A DNA stretch of 64,000 nt from the NCBI RefSeq assembly GCF_900100875.1, contig NZ_FNKQ01000002.1, forward strand, positions 682,001 to 746,000. Direction: 5' to 3'. How positions within the stretch are numbered: the first letter of the stretch is position 1; each line of letters opens with the position of its first letter. The position numbers and the translations under genes are program-made. The stretch is from Halopelagius longus (lineage in GTDB: Archaea; Halobacteriota; Halobacteria; Halobacteriales; Haloferacaceae). This document shows positions 50,791 through 59,996 of the stretch, piece after piece. The notes under the pieces were generated by a model. The model saw only the letters and a list, made by a program, of their open reading frames with translations, made no database searches and had not been told where the DNA came from.

Positions 50791-50828
50791 GCCCGACGCG
50801 TCGCGGTCACACTTCTTCGGTCGAACGT

Positions 50829-50847
50829 AACGCGGAGCGTCCGCGTT
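50829..50847 (+). terminator. Strong GC hairpin after coxB
   Basis: AACGCGGA (50829-50836) and TCCGCGTT (50840-50847) are perfect inverse complements with a GCG loop, 38 bases past the coxB stop. No T-run follows, so it may be an mRNA 3' structure rather than a full terminator. Confidence 0.4.
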
Positions 50848-50984
50848 CTCGGCTCTCCGTCCGCCGTCTCTCCGACCGGTCTCTGCGCCTCGGTGGTTCC
50901 GCCGACATCCGACTCTCGACGTCCGGTCGGCGTGTCAGTCGAACACTCCGGCGACGAAGTATCGCAGTCGCTCGGTGGCGAACG

Positions 50985-50989
50985 TATAT
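50985..50989 (+). promoter_or_regulatory. TATA box for the 66-residue membrane protein
   Basis: TATAT, 26-30 bases before the GTG at 51015. Confidence 0.4.
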
Positions 50990-51014
50990 CCGTCCCGAAG
51001 GAATCGAACGGAAC

Positions 51015-51215
51015 GTGAACGAACTCGTCGGCTTCGTCTCGGAGACGCGGTGGGCCTACGTCGCGACGATGATCGTTATCTGGGTCGTCGTCTGGGGAGG
51101 CCTCGAACTGGTTTTCTTCGACGGTAACGTGGTGAGTGCGGTGATTTCGGGCGCCGCGGGCGGCCTCGCTTCCGGAGCGATACTGTACTCTGTGAATCGA
51201 GAGAGCGACCGATAA
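51015..51215 (+). CDS. Uncharacterised two-helix membrane protein
   Basis: 66 residues starting with GTG. Two hydrophobic segments (about residues 12-34, RWAYVATMIVIWVVVWGGLE, and 40-58, SAVISGAAGGLASGAILY). No family recognised. The TATA-like box at leaderless distance supports that it is real. Convergent with ribL, 64 bases away. Confidence 0.6.
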   Translation: MNELVGFVSETRWAYVATMIVIWVVVWGGLELVFFDGNVVSAVISGAAGGLASGAILYSVNRESDR

Positions 51216-51279
51216 CGCGGGGCGGTCTGACGAGGATGTCACCGAAGAGAGACGGACGGGGAACGAGGAGTCGGCTACC

Positions 51280-51711
51280 TCATCCCCGCCGGTCGAGGAT
51301 GCGGTCGACGATGCGACCGGTCGAGAGGAGTTCGCCGTCGTATCGGGGTTCGCATGGCGACGCGCGGGTCACGTCGCAGTCGATGCCGCGTTCCGCGAGG
51401 GCGGCGCGGATGCCGTCCTCGTCGTGGTGTTGGTCGTGGCCGAGGACGATGACGTCCGGTTCGATGCGTTCGATGGGGACGAAGATGTCCTCGCGGTGGC
51501 CGAGGTGCGCCTCCGCGACCATCTCCAAGGCGTCCACCATGTCCCGCCGTTGCCTGTCCGGGAGGACCGGCTTGGCCTTGTGGGTCACGTTCTCCCGCCG
51601 CGCGACGATGACGTGGAGTTCGTCGCCGAGGGCGGCGGCGTCGCGGAGGTAGTGCAGGTGGCCGGGGTGGAGGATGTCGAACGTCCCCTGGGCGATGACT
51701 CTGCCCGTCAT
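51280..51711 (-). CDS. ribL: FAD synthase RibL (archaeal FMN adenylyltransferase)
   Basis: 143-residue nucleotidyltransferase that makes FAD from FMN, of the archaeal type related to glycerol-3-phosphate cytidylyltransferases. Motifs: [21 protein letters not shown] (the HxGH box), [16 protein letters not shown] with the loop arginine, and [12 protein letters not shown] followed by [11 protein letters not shown], the ISSTxI-like motif. Some members could use CTP, so specificity needs assay. It overlaps the JAMM gene as ATGA and is the second gene of the pair. Confidence 0.88.
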   Translation of the reverse strand: MTGRVIAQGTFDILHPGHLHYLRDAAALGDELHVIVARRENVTHKAKPVLPDRQRRDMVDALEMVAEAHLGHREDIFVPIERIEPDVIVLGHDQHHDEDGIRAALAERGIDCDVTRASPCEPRYDGELLSTGRIVDRILDRRG

Positions 51712-52190
51712 ACGTCGTCTAAGTCCAAATCGTCCTCGGTGAAGTCGAAGAACTCCTCGGGGTCGGCCAACTCCACGTCGAGGACGTCCAAACTCCGCCG
51801 GTCGCCGTACTGGTCGAACGCCCGCCAGTCGGTCCGTTCGTACGGCGCGCCGACGATGATGTGGACCTTCCCGTTGCCGAACGTGTCCAAGTCGGCGTCG
51901 CTGGGGCGGAGGACGCCGTTCGGGTGAGAGTGAATCGACCCGACGGCGCGCAGGTCGTTGGGAACCATGTTCGAGTCCACGGTGGCACTCGTCGGGTCGG
52001 ACTTCGTCCCCGGGATGATGAGAACGTCCGTGATGACCGTCCCCCGTCGGTCGAGTCCGAGTTTCCGCGCGTCGTCCCCGCGCAGGAATCCCATGTACTC
52101 GTCCGGGTGCGTTTCGCGGGAGGCCTCGAGTGCGAACTCGAGTGCGTCCTCGGCGATGCCGAGAATCTCTCCCGACCGAAAGAGGCGCAT
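51708..52190 (-). CDS. Mov34/MPN/PAD-1 (JAMM) metalloprotease-like protein
   Basis: 160 residues with the intact JAMM motif: [14 protein letters not shown] provides the H-x-H-x7-S-x2-D zinc set, and an upstream glutamate in [11 protein letters not shown] completes it. Archaeal JAMM proteins can remove SAMP ubiquitin-like modifiers. The acidic C-terminal tail (EDDLDLDDV) is a possible substrate- or self-recognition segment. Sole upstream partner of ribL, coupled by overlap; no SAMP gene lies nearby. Activity not proven. Confidence 0.85.
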   Translation of the reverse strand: MRLFRSGEILGIAEDALEFALEASRETHPDEYMGFLRGDDARKLGLDRRGTVITDVLIIPGTKSDPTSATVDSNMVPNDLRAVGSIHSHPNGVLRPSDADLDTFGNGKVHIIVGAPYERTDWRAFDQYGDRRSLDVLDVELADPEEFFDFTEDDLDLDDV

Positions 52191-52330
52191 GCTACGAACT
52201 CCGGCGCGTCGCCTTCTAAGAGTTGCGGTCGGGCCGACGGAAGAATCGACAGACGACGCCGACGTACCCGGCGACGAGGCCCGCGATTCGGAAGCGTCAG
52301 CCTCACTTCCCTCACCGCCCGACGGGGAGT

Positions 52331-53215
52331 ATGGCCGCAGACGACGACGCCGAGACGCCGCCGCCGGAGGAGATTCGAGCCCGCGTCGAATCGCTGTTCG
52401 ACGCGTCCGCGACGGACCTGACCGAACTCGACGGCGGATTCGTCGGGACCGTCTACCGCGTCTCCGTTTCGGGCCGCGACCCCGTCGTGGCGAAAGTCGG
52501 CGGGACGCCGCTCACCGTCGAAGCCGAGATGCTCCGGTATCTCGCCGCGGAGTCGCCGATTCCCGTCCCCGAGGTGTTCCACGCCGAGGACGACCTGCTC
52601 GTGATGGAGTTCGTCGAAGGCGACGACGACCCGACGTTCGGCCCCGCCCTCGAACGGACAGTCGCGGACCACCTCGCGGCCCTCCACGAGGTGACCGCCG
52701 ACGCCTTCGGATTCCCGCGGGACACGCTCAGCGGTCCGTACCGACAGCCGAACCCGCGGACCGACTCGTGGGTCGAGTTCTACCGCGACCACCGCCTCCG
52801 CCACTGCGCCGAGGCGGCAGTCGCCGAGGGGAGCCTCCACGACTCCTACCGGCGGCGAATCGAGGCGTTCGCCGAAAACATCGGCTCGGTCCTGACCGAA
52901 CCGGACGCGCCCGCCCTCGTCCACGGCGACGTGTGGGAGGCGAACCTCGTCGTCTCCGGCGACGAGGTGCGGGCGTTCTTAGACCCCGCAATCTACTACG
53001 GCCACCCGGAGGTCGAACTCGCGTACGTCGTGGGTACGAACGCGTTCGGAGACGCGTTCCTCGAACGCTATCGCGAACGCCGCGGCGTCGAGGACGGCTT
53101 CTTCGAGGAGCGACGCCCGGCGTACCGTCTCTACCCGATTCTCGAACACGTCCGAGTGTTCGGCGACCGCTACCTCTCGGAGTTAGACGAGGCGTTGGAC
53201 CGTCTCGGCTACTGA
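52331..53215 (+). CDS. Aminoglycoside phosphotransferase/fructosamine kinase family protein
   Basis: 294 residues, protein-kinase-like fold. The catalytic HGDVWEANLVV motif (Brenner-type) and the metal-binding FLDPAIYYGHPEVELAYV segment are clear. An early glycine-rich region DGGFVGTVYRVSVSGRDPVVAKVG provides the ATP-binding lysine. The YYGHPEVELA form is closest to fructosamine-3-kinases, which repair glycated proteins. The start at 52331 opens MAADDDAETPPPEE. Alone on its transcript. Confidence 0.85.
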   Translation: MAADDDAETPPPEEIRARVESLFDASATDLTELDGGFVGTVYRVSVSGRDPVVAKVGGTPLTVEAEMLRYLAAESPIPVPEVFHAEDDLLVMEFVEGDDDPTFGPALERTVADHLAALHEVTADAFGFPRDTLSGPYRQPNPRTDSWVEFYRDHRLRHCAEAAVAEGSLHDSYRRRIEAFAENIGSVLTEPDAPALVHGDVWEANLVVSGDEVRAFLDPAIYYGHPEVELAYVVGTNAFGDAFLERYRERRGVEDGFFEERRPAYRLYPILEHVRVFGDRYLSELDEALDRLGY

Positions 53216-53322
53216 CCGGGCGACCGCACCGCCGTCACGACGGGCGGGCGTGCAGTTCTGCCGACCCGCGGCGGTTCGACGCGAGATATCACCCCTCCCC
53301 ACGCGTCGGCCTATCATGTAAA

Positions 53323-53330
53323 GCTTAACA
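53323..53330 (+). promoter_or_regulatory. TATA box for the DHH protein
   Basis: GCTTAACA, 24-31 bases before the ATG at 53354; leaderless spacing. Confidence 0.45.
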
Positions 53331-53353
53331 CCGACCGACTACTAGGCGCGACC

Positions 53354-55282
53354 ATGACTCTCGAAAACGCCGGAGATTCCGGCGGCGAGTCGGATCCGGA
53401 TTCGGACGCCGACTCGAGACCTGTCGTCTTCGATCTCGCACCGAACTGCACGCTCGACGATGCGGACGAAAACGAGAACTACCACGCCGTCGTCAACGGC
53501 GTCGTCGAGTACGGTATCTTCGTCGATATCTCCGACGAGGTGTCGGGTCTCGTCCACGAATCGAACCTCGACCGAACGTACGAGGTGGGCGACCGCCTCA
53601 TCGTCAGCCTCGACGAGGTGAAGGAGAACGGCGACGTCGCTTTCTCCACCGTCGACCCCTCCGACTACCGGACCGTCGTCGTCGAACACGAACACGACAT
53701 CACGCCCATCGTCGACCTCTCCTCCGGCGATACGGTCCACGTCGAGGGGACCGTCGCACAGATAAAACAGACCGGCGGCCCGACCATCTTCCGCATCGTC
53801 GACCAGTCCGGCATCGTCTCCGCCGCCGCGTTCGAGGAGGCCGGCGTCCGCGCCTACCCCGACGTCGAACTCGGCGACGCCGTCCGCCTCAGCGGGAGCG
53901 TCGAGAACCACGAGGAGAGCCTCCAGTTGGAGGTCGAATCGCTCACGAAGCTCGACGGCGAGGCCGCCGCTGACGTGCGCGACCGAATCGACGACGCCCT
54001 CGAAACCCGCGCGGAACCCGCCGAAGTCGAACCCCTCGTCGAGTGGGACGCCTTCGAGAAACTCCGCGACGACCTGCGCGAGGTGGCGCGTCTGCTCCGT
54101 CGGACCGTCCTCGAAGGCCGGCCCATCCGCGTTCGGCACCACGCCGACGGCGACGGCATGTGCGCCTCCGTCCCGGTCCAACTCGCATTGGAGAACTTCA
54201 TCGCCGAGGTTCACGACGACCCCGACGCGCCGCGGCACCTGTTCAAGCGCCTCCCCTCGAAGGCCCCGTTCTACGAGATGGAGGACGTGACCCGCGACCT
54301 GAACTTCGCCTTGGAGGGCCGCGCCCGTCACGGTCAGAAGCTCCCCCTCCTCCTCATGCTCGACAACGGGTCCACCGAGGAGGACGTGCCCGCCTACGAG
54401 AACCTCGCACACTACGACGTGCCCATCGCCGTCGTGGACCACCACCATCCCGACCCCGAGGCGGTGAACCCCCTCTTGGACGCCCACGTCAACCCGTACC
54501 TGTACGACGAGGACTACCGCATCACGACGGGCATGATGTGCGTCGAACTCGCGCGGATGATCGACCCCTCCATCACGGACAGTCTGCGCCACGTTCCCGC
54601 CGTCGCCGGTCTCTCCGACCGGTCGAAGGCCGAGGCGATGTCCGACTACGTCGCCCTCGCCGAAGAGGAGGGCTACGACCGCGAACAACTGCTCGACGTG
54701 GGCGAGGCCCTCGACTACGCGGCCCACTGGCTCCGCTACAGCGACGGACAGACCATCGTCAACGACGTGTTGAACGTCGGGTGCGACGACGAGGCCCGCC
54801 ACGAGGAACTGGTCGAGTTCCTCGCCACCCGCGCGGAACGCGACGTGGAACGCCAACTCGAAGCCGCCGAGTCCCACCTCGAACACGAACGCCTCAACAG
54901 CGGTGCGCACCTCTACAAGATAGACTTAGACGAGTGGGCGCACCGCTTCACCTACCCCGCGCCGGGCAAGACCACCGGGAAACTTCACGACCGGAAGGTG
55001 ACCGAACTCGAAGAACCGGTCATCACCATCGGCTACGGTCCCGACTTCGCCGTGCTGCGGTCTGACGGCGTCCGACTCGACATCCCGCGGATGGTCGCCG
55101 AACTGAACGAGGAAGTCGTCGGCGGCGGCGTCTCCGGCGGCGGCCACCTCGTCGTCGGGTCCATCAAGTTCGTCAAGGGGATGCGCGAGGAGGTCATCGA
55201 CAGCCTCGTCCGCAAGATGGCCGACGCCGACATCGACGAGGAGATCTCCTCGCAGGCGTCCGTCGAAACGGACCTACAGTAG
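53354..55282 (+). CDS. DHH-family phosphoesterase with S1 and OB domains (RecJ-like)
   Basis: 642 residues. Order: an acidic N-terminus, an S1-like RNA-binding domain (about 35-100: YHAVVNGVVEYGIFVDISDEVSGLVHESNL), an OB-fold domain (about 120-195), then the DHH core from about 250 with VRHHADGDGMCASV, LLMLDNGSTEEDV and VVDHHHPDP, and a DHHA1-like C-terminal part with GGGVSGGGHLVVGS. This is the archaeal RecJ-like nuclease arrangement, acting on single-stranded nucleic acid or as a phosphodiesterase. Convergent with the PLD-like gene, six bases apart. Confidence 0.9.
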   Translation: MTLENAGDSGGESDPDSDADSRPVVFDLAPNCTLDDADENENYHAVVNGVVEYGIFVDISDEVSGLVHESNLDRTYEVGDRLIVSLDEVKENGDVAFSTVDPSDYRTVVVEHEHDITPIVDLSSGDTVHVEGTVAQIKQTGGPTIFRIVDQSGIVSAAAFEEAGVRAYPDVELGDAVRLSGSVENHEESLQLEVESLTKLDGEAAADVRDRIDDALETRAEPAEVEPLVEWDAFEKLRDDLREVARLLRRTVLEGRPIRVRHHADGDGMCASVPVQLALENFIAEVHDDPDAPRHLFKRLPSKAPFYEMEDVTRDLNFALEGRARHGQKLPLLLMLDNGSTEEDVPAYENLAHYDVPIAVVDHHHPDPEAVNPLLDAHVNPYLYDEDYRITTGMMCVELARMIDPSITDSLRHVPAVAGLSDRSKAEAMSDYVALAEEEGYDREQLLDVGEALDYAAHWLRYSDGQTIVNDVLNVGCDDEARHEELVEFLATRAERDVERQLEAAESHLEHERLNSGAHLYKIDLDEWAHRFTYPAPGKTTGKLHDRKVTELEEPVITIGYGPDFAVLRSDGVRLDIPRMVAELNEEVVGGGVSGGGHLVVGSIKFVKGMREEVIDSLVRKMADADIDEEISSQASVETDLQ

Positions 55283-55288
55283 AACCGC

Positions 55289-57013
55289 TCACCCGTCGAA
55301 CCGAACCGTCTTCTTCGTCACCCACGTCGCCAGCGCGAGCGAACAGAGCGCACCCAACGCGAGCGTCGCCGTCGTCTTCGTCTTCGTTCCCCACCACCCG
55401 CCGCCGGGTTCGCTCGCCCGCCAGTCGGCGTCGAACGCCGCCGCGTAGTACGACGCCGGGTCCTCGCCGACCAGTTCGAGGACGACTTCCCGGTTCTCCG
55501 TCGCGGCGCGGTCGTTCCAGTTGAGACTGCCGACGAACGTCCGTTCGCCGTCCACGACGGCACCTTTCGCGTGGACTTTCCCGAACCGCCCGTCGGGGCG
55601 GGCGATTCGCGCCTCGATGTCGTACCCACGTTCCCGGAGCGTCTCCGTTCGGTTCACCAACGCCGCGTTCGCCTCCTCGTCGTACCACGCGTTCGAGAGC
55701 AGTATCCTGACGCGGACGCCCCGGTTCGCCGCCCGCCGGAGGGCGTCGAAGAACCGCCCGTCGGGGTCCATCCGCGGGGCGAGAACGTCGATGCTTCGTT
55801 CGGCCCCGTCGAACCGTTCGACCACCGCCGACCCGGCGTTTCCGGGCGCGGTCAGGACGCGCACCTCCTCGACGGCGACGGACTCTGCGGCGACCCGCCG
55901 CGGGAAGTCGCCCTCGGGGGGCGAGGACTCCGCGAACGTCCGCCCCCGTCGGTACCGTCGCCACGACACGGCGTCGGCCCCGCCGAAGTCGTGTTCGAAC
56001 ACCGCCGCGAGTTCCTCGGCGGTTCGGCCGCCCTCGACGCGGACGCCCCACCCCCGGTTCTTCCGCCCGCCTGTCCCGGTGGGTTTCCAGTTCTCCGTCG
56101 AGACGAGTGCCGTCTCGTCCGCGACGGCGTACTTCGCGTGGTGGTAGTCGAACCGCGCCCGCGACCCGGAGACGACGCGGACGGCGACGCCCGCGCGGGC
56201 CAACCGCGCCAACGCGTCGGCCTGCCGCGTCGAGACGCCGCCGACCGGACTCCCCTCCACGAGGACTCGCACGCGGACGCCGCGCCGGTGGGCGGCCACG
56301 AGTGCGTCGGCGACCCGAGTCGAGGAGAACGTGTACCCCGCGAGCAGGATGCGCTCGTCGGCGCTCCGGAGCGTCTCGCGGACGACGCCGGGGTCGTCGG
56401 GGAGGACGAACGCCGTCGCGTTCGCCGGTCCGGTGGAGACGGGGTCGCGGAGGCTCAACCCGCGCGGGACCCACCGGTCGGCCGTCGCGTTCCAGCGTTC
56501 GGCGTCCGGCGCGCGCCCGTACGTCGTCTCGGCGACGACGACGCCGCCCCGCCTGAGGACGAGACGCTCGCCCGCGTTCGACAGGTCGAGGCGCGCCGCG
56601 ACGACCGGACGGTCCGTCAGGTTCCGCGCCCGCACCGGGTCCGAGGCGACGGCGACGACGTCGGCGTCGGGCGGAACGGAGACGTTCGATTCGCCGTCCG
56701 AGAGCGTCAGGTTCGCCGTCCCGCCGGTTCGGACGACGACGTACTCGCCGGCGTCACCGTCCGTCAGGGGGTTCGGGTAGGCCGAGAGAATCGCGGGCGC
56801 GGACGCGTTCGGCGTCCCGTCCTCCGCCGACGCGTTCCGCGTCGCGTTCGGCGTCGCTGTCGGACTCCGCGTCGCGTCGGTCACCGTCGCGTCCGTCGCT
56901 GGTTCGCTCATCTCCGAGGGGGCGGCGGCGACGGGCGCGACGGCGGCGGGCGCGGCGACCGAACAGAGCACCCAGCAGACGGCGAGTATCGAGGCGGCGC
57001 GGGTGAGCGACAC
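55289..57013 (-). CDS. Phospholipase D-like membrane-anchored protein
   Basis: 574 residues with a signal peptide (AASILAVCWVLCSVAAPAAV), a lamin-tail-like/beta region up to about residue 190, and two HKD motifs: HHAKYAVADETALVSTENW and HAKGAVVDGERTFVGSLNW. The C-terminus has one hydrophobic helix (TATLALGALCSLALATWV) and a KKTVRFDG tail. Outside-facing phosphodiesterase is likely, with phospholipid, nucleic acid or cardiolipin substrates possible. Its gene is the last of a run of minus-strand genes. Confidence 0.87.
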   Translation of the reverse strand: MSLTRAASILAVCWVLCSVAAPAAVAPVAAAPSEMSEPATDATVTDATRSPTATPNATRNASAEDGTPNASAPAILSAYPNPLTDGDAGEYVVVRTGGTANLTLSDGESNVSVPPDADVVAVASDPVRARNLTDRPVVAARLDLSNAGERLVLRRGGVVVAETTYGRAPDAERWNATADRWVPRGLSLRDPVSTGPANATAFVLPDDPGVVRETLRSADERILLAGYTFSSTRVADALVAAHRRGVRVRVLVEGSPVGGVSTRQADALARLARAGVAVRVVSGSRARFDYHHAKYAVADETALVSTENWKPTGTGGRKNRGWGVRVEGGRTAEELAAVFEHDFGGADAVSWRRYRRGRTFAESSPPEGDFPRRVAAESVAVEEVRVLTAPGNAGSAVVERFDGAERSIDVLAPRMDPDGRFFDALRRAANRGVRVRILLSNAWYDEEANAALVNRTETLRERGYDIEARIARPDGRFGKVHAKGAVVDGERTFVGSLNWNDRAATENREVVLELVGEDPASYYAAAFDADWRASEPGGGWWGTKTKTTATLALGALCSLALATWVTKKTVRFDG

Positions 57014-57052
57014 GGCGGGGGTGGCCGCCCCATCCCACTTGAACGCTCGGCG

Positions 57053-58432
57053 TCAGAAGACGACAAGCAGGGCGATTACGACCACCGAGACGTAGGCGGT
57101 GACGACGGCCGCGTAGCGGACGTACTCGCGCCAGTCGAAGCCGTAGATACTCCCGACGACGCCGACGAACAGGAAGCCGAGCCAGAGGTTCGAGACGCCC
57201 GCGCCGTACATCACCGAGACGAGCGAGGGGACGAGGTCCGCGCCCGTGGCGACCAACGCGGGCCCCTGTACGACCCACACCGACCCGGGACTCGGAATCA
57301 GCAGACCGACGAGGAGGGCGACGACGTAGGAGGCGACCTGCGTGACCCCCGTCGCCGCCAGCACGTCGCCGATGACCGAGTAGAGGCCGGCCTCGGACAG
57401 GAGGGCGTAGACGCCGGCGTACAGCAGAAACGGGATGGCGACGTGGTTCGCCCACCGGGTCGCGTCGCGGGTCTTCGCGACGAACGCCATCGGTCGCTCT
57501 TGGACGAGGATGCCGAGCATCATCAGCCCGAACAGGAGCCACAGGAGCGTCAGGTCGCCGCCCGTGGCGAAGTACGCGCCGAACGAAATCGCGCCGAGCA
57601 GGAACGTCGCGACGCTTACGAGTCGGGACTGTTCGAGTCTGTCGGCGGCTACCCACTCCTCGGCCGGCGGCGGTTCGTAGTGGGCGAGCGACTCCGCTAT
57701 CGTCCCCTCCAACAGCGACGTGTACGCCGAGAGCGGTTTGCGGTCGCTCTCCTCGTCGGGGGCCAACGCCGCCAGTACCGCCGGGAGGGTGAACAGGAAC
57801 AGGAGCACGGAGACGACGTTCGCGGGGTGGAGGAGGAACGCCGACACGTCGGCGACGAGTCGCCCCTGCTCGGGGTTCACGAGGAAGTTCGTCGTCCCCT
57901 CGGCGTCGGCCATCATCAGCGCCCCCGGACTCGACAGGCCGACGTTCGTGACGACCAAAGAGAGGAGGGCGGCGGTCAACACCAGCGGGTAGTGGACCCG
58001 GACGCCGTCCGCTTCCGCCTCCCGGCAGAGTCGCTGGCCGACGTACATCGCCCCGAGGAACCCGAGCGCCCAGTTGACCCACCCTAACAGCACGGCGAGG
58101 AACCCGGTGGCGTAGACGACCGAGCGCTGACTCCCGGTGGGCGACGCGGCGGCGATTCGGTCGAACAGTCGGCCGACCCAGCGAGACTCGACGACGGACG
58201 CTGAGAGCACCCAAAGCAGGATGAGCGGCATCTGGACGGTGAACAGGTCGAAGAAGCCGGTCGCGAACAGTTCCAACTGCGTCACGACCGGCAGGTACGG
58301 TATCGTGACCACGAGCGCGAGGACCGCTAACAGGGCCGCGAGGGTCAGCGACTCGGGGAAGAACCGCCCCATAGCGGGGACGAACCCGTCGTCGCCGTCC
58401 CCCGTCGTATCGTCGGAGGTTTCGGTCGCCAT
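57053..58432 (-). CDS. AtoE-type short-chain fatty acid transporter, copy 2
   Basis: 459 residues and about 12 helices. Motifs such as GFFDLFTVQMPLILLWVLSAS and SPTGSQRSVVYATGFLAVLLGWVNWALGFLGAMYVG then VWVVQGPALVATGADLVPSLVSVMYGAG mark the AtoE/TIGR00366 family of short-chain fatty acid carriers. It lies 13 bases downstream of a second family member with a ribosome binding site (GGAGGT) between. The two are clearly different in sequence, so duplication is old; they may have different substrates or form a pair. Confidence 0.85.
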   Translation of the reverse strand: MATETSDDTTGDGDDGFVPAMGRFFPESLTLAALLAVLALVVTIPYLPVVTQLELFATGFFDLFTVQMPLILLWVLSASVVESRWVGRLFDRIAAASPTGSQRSVVYATGFLAVLLGWVNWALGFLGAMYVGQRLCREAEADGVRVHYPLVLTAALLSLVVTNVGLSSPGALMMADAEGTTNFLVNPEQGRLVADVSAFLLHPANVVSVLLFLFTLPAVLAALAPDEESDRKPLSAYTSLLEGTIAESLAHYEPPPAEEWVAADRLEQSRLVSVATFLLGAISFGAYFATGGDLTLLWLLFGLMMLGILVQERPMAFVAKTRDATRWANHVAIPFLLYAGVYALLSEAGLYSVIGDVLAATGVTQVASYVVALLVGLLIPSPGSVWVVQGPALVATGADLVPSLVSVMYGAGVSNLWLGFLFVGVVGSIYGFDWREYVRYAAVVTAYVSVVVIALLVVF

Positions 58433-58445
58433 CTCACGACACCTC

Positions 58446-59852
58446 CTAGAGGACCCCCGTCCCCATGAGCAGCGCGCCGATTCCCATCACGATACCGCTG
58501 AAGACGAACAGGACGCCGACGTAGCCCATCATATCGCGGATCGACAGCCCCGCGATGCCGAGGACGGGCAGCGCCCAGAACGGCTGAATCATGTTCGTCC
58601 ACTGGTCGCCCATGGCGAACGCGACGACGGTCTTGTCGATGGCGACGCCTTCGATGCCCTGCGCGGCGTTTATCATCACGTTCCCGGTGACGACCCACTG
58701 GCCGCCGCCGGAGGGGACGAAGAAGTTCACCGTCCCCGCAGAGAGGAACGCCGCGAGGTACCACGTCGTCTCCGTCGAGTACTGCGCGGCGGTCTGCGCG
58801 ATGAGCGTGGCGAGCCCCGACCACGCCATGATTCCCATGATGCCGCCGTAGAACTGAAACTGGATGAGTATCTGGCTCGCGCCCTCGATGGCGTCCCTGA
58901 AGACGTCGATGTAGCTCCGGAGCGTCATGTGGAAGATGAACCCGAGCCCGAACATCACGGAGATGAAGACGTTCAGGTTGAACACGGACATGAAGTCGTT
59001 CGTGGCGAACAGGTAGCCGAGGTACACCCAGATGAGGACGCCGAGACTCACGCAGACGGCCTTGCTGTCGAGGAGCGCGGACTTCCACCCGGCCTCGCGC
59101 AGGCGGTTGAGGGCGGCCGCGCCGCCGTCCGTGACCGGCTGTTCGGCCTTTCGGAGTTGCTCTTCGGGGACGGTGATGAGGTCCTCGCCCTCGTCGGGGG
59201 CCATGAGCGGCATGAGGACGACGGTCACAAGCACGACGCCCGCGACGATGACGAGGTTGGCCGTGCTGAAGATGGTCTGGGAGACGGGGATGACGCCGAT
59301 CTGATCGACGAGGAAGTGATCCGGCGTCGCGACCAGAAGCGGCGCGGCCCCGGAGAGTCCCTGATGCCACGGGAGCAGTCCGGCGTAGGCGGTCGCCACC
59401 AAAAGCGGGTAGTGCACGTCGACGCCCTTCTGCTGCATCGCGATGCCGACTTCGCGCGCGAAGATGGCCGAGGCGATGAGGACGACGCCCCAGTGGAACA
59501 GTCCGAACACCATGCCGACGACCGCGGTGGCGAATATCGCCTGCGTCTGCGTCTTCGGAACGTCGGCGACGCGCCGGAGCACCCGCTTTATCGGCGGCGA
59601 ATCCGCGAACGCCCACCCGGTCATGAGGGCGAGCGACGCCTGCATCGAGAAGGTGAGGACGTACCAGAACCCCCGGCCCCAGTGGGCCACCACCTCGCCG
59701 GGACCGCGGTCCGTGAAGACCATCGCGAGAAGCATCGTCGCGAACGTGAGAAGGAGCGCGAAGATGAACGCGTCCGGGAGGAACCGCTGGACGATTCGGC
59801 TCGCGCCGTCGCCCAACCGCGTGAAGAACCCGCGGTCCGAAGCGGCACTCAT
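58446..59852 (-). CDS. AtoE-type short-chain fatty acid transporter, copy 1
   Basis: 468 residues, about 12 helices. The segment AYAGLLPWHQGLSGAAPLLVAT and the C-terminal half SAGTVNFFVPSGGGQWVVTGNVMINAAQ with MGDQWTNMIQPFWALPVLGIAGL are the standard AtoE/TIGR00366 pattern. Comes first in the pair on the minus strand. Expected to carry acetoacetate, butyrate or similar acids. No thiolase or CoA-transferase gene is beside it. Confidence 0.9.
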   Translation of the reverse strand: MSAASDRGFFTRLGDGASRIVQRFLPDAFIFALLLTFATMLLAMVFTDRGPGEVVAHWGRGFWYVLTFSMQASLALMTGWAFADSPPIKRVLRRVADVPKTQTQAIFATAVVGMVFGLFHWGVVLIASAIFAREVGIAMQQKGVDVHYPLLVATAYAGLLPWHQGLSGAAPLLVATPDHFLVDQIGVIPVSQTIFSTANLVIVAGVVLVTVVLMPLMAPDEGEDLITVPEEQLRKAEQPVTDGGAAALNRLREAGWKSALLDSKAVCVSLGVLIWVYLGYLFATNDFMSVFNLNVFISVMFGLGFIFHMTLRSYIDVFRDAIEGASQILIQFQFYGGIMGIMAWSGLATLIAQTAAQYSTETTWYLAAFLSAGTVNFFVPSGGGQWVVTGNVMINAAQGIEGVAIDKTVVAFAMGDQWTNMIQPFWALPVLGIAGLSIRDMMGYVGVLFVFSGIVMGIGALLMGTGVL

Positions 59853-59996
59853 CTGTCGGTCCTACCCCGATACCGCACTTGGCTCGTTTTCCCACTCATG
59901 AGCGACCACTCCGTAAATTTCGTGAGAAGTCCGGTAAAGTGTGGTGGCAGAACCGACGCTACCGCCCGTCGTCACCCCGAAGAAGGGCTGTCGCGG

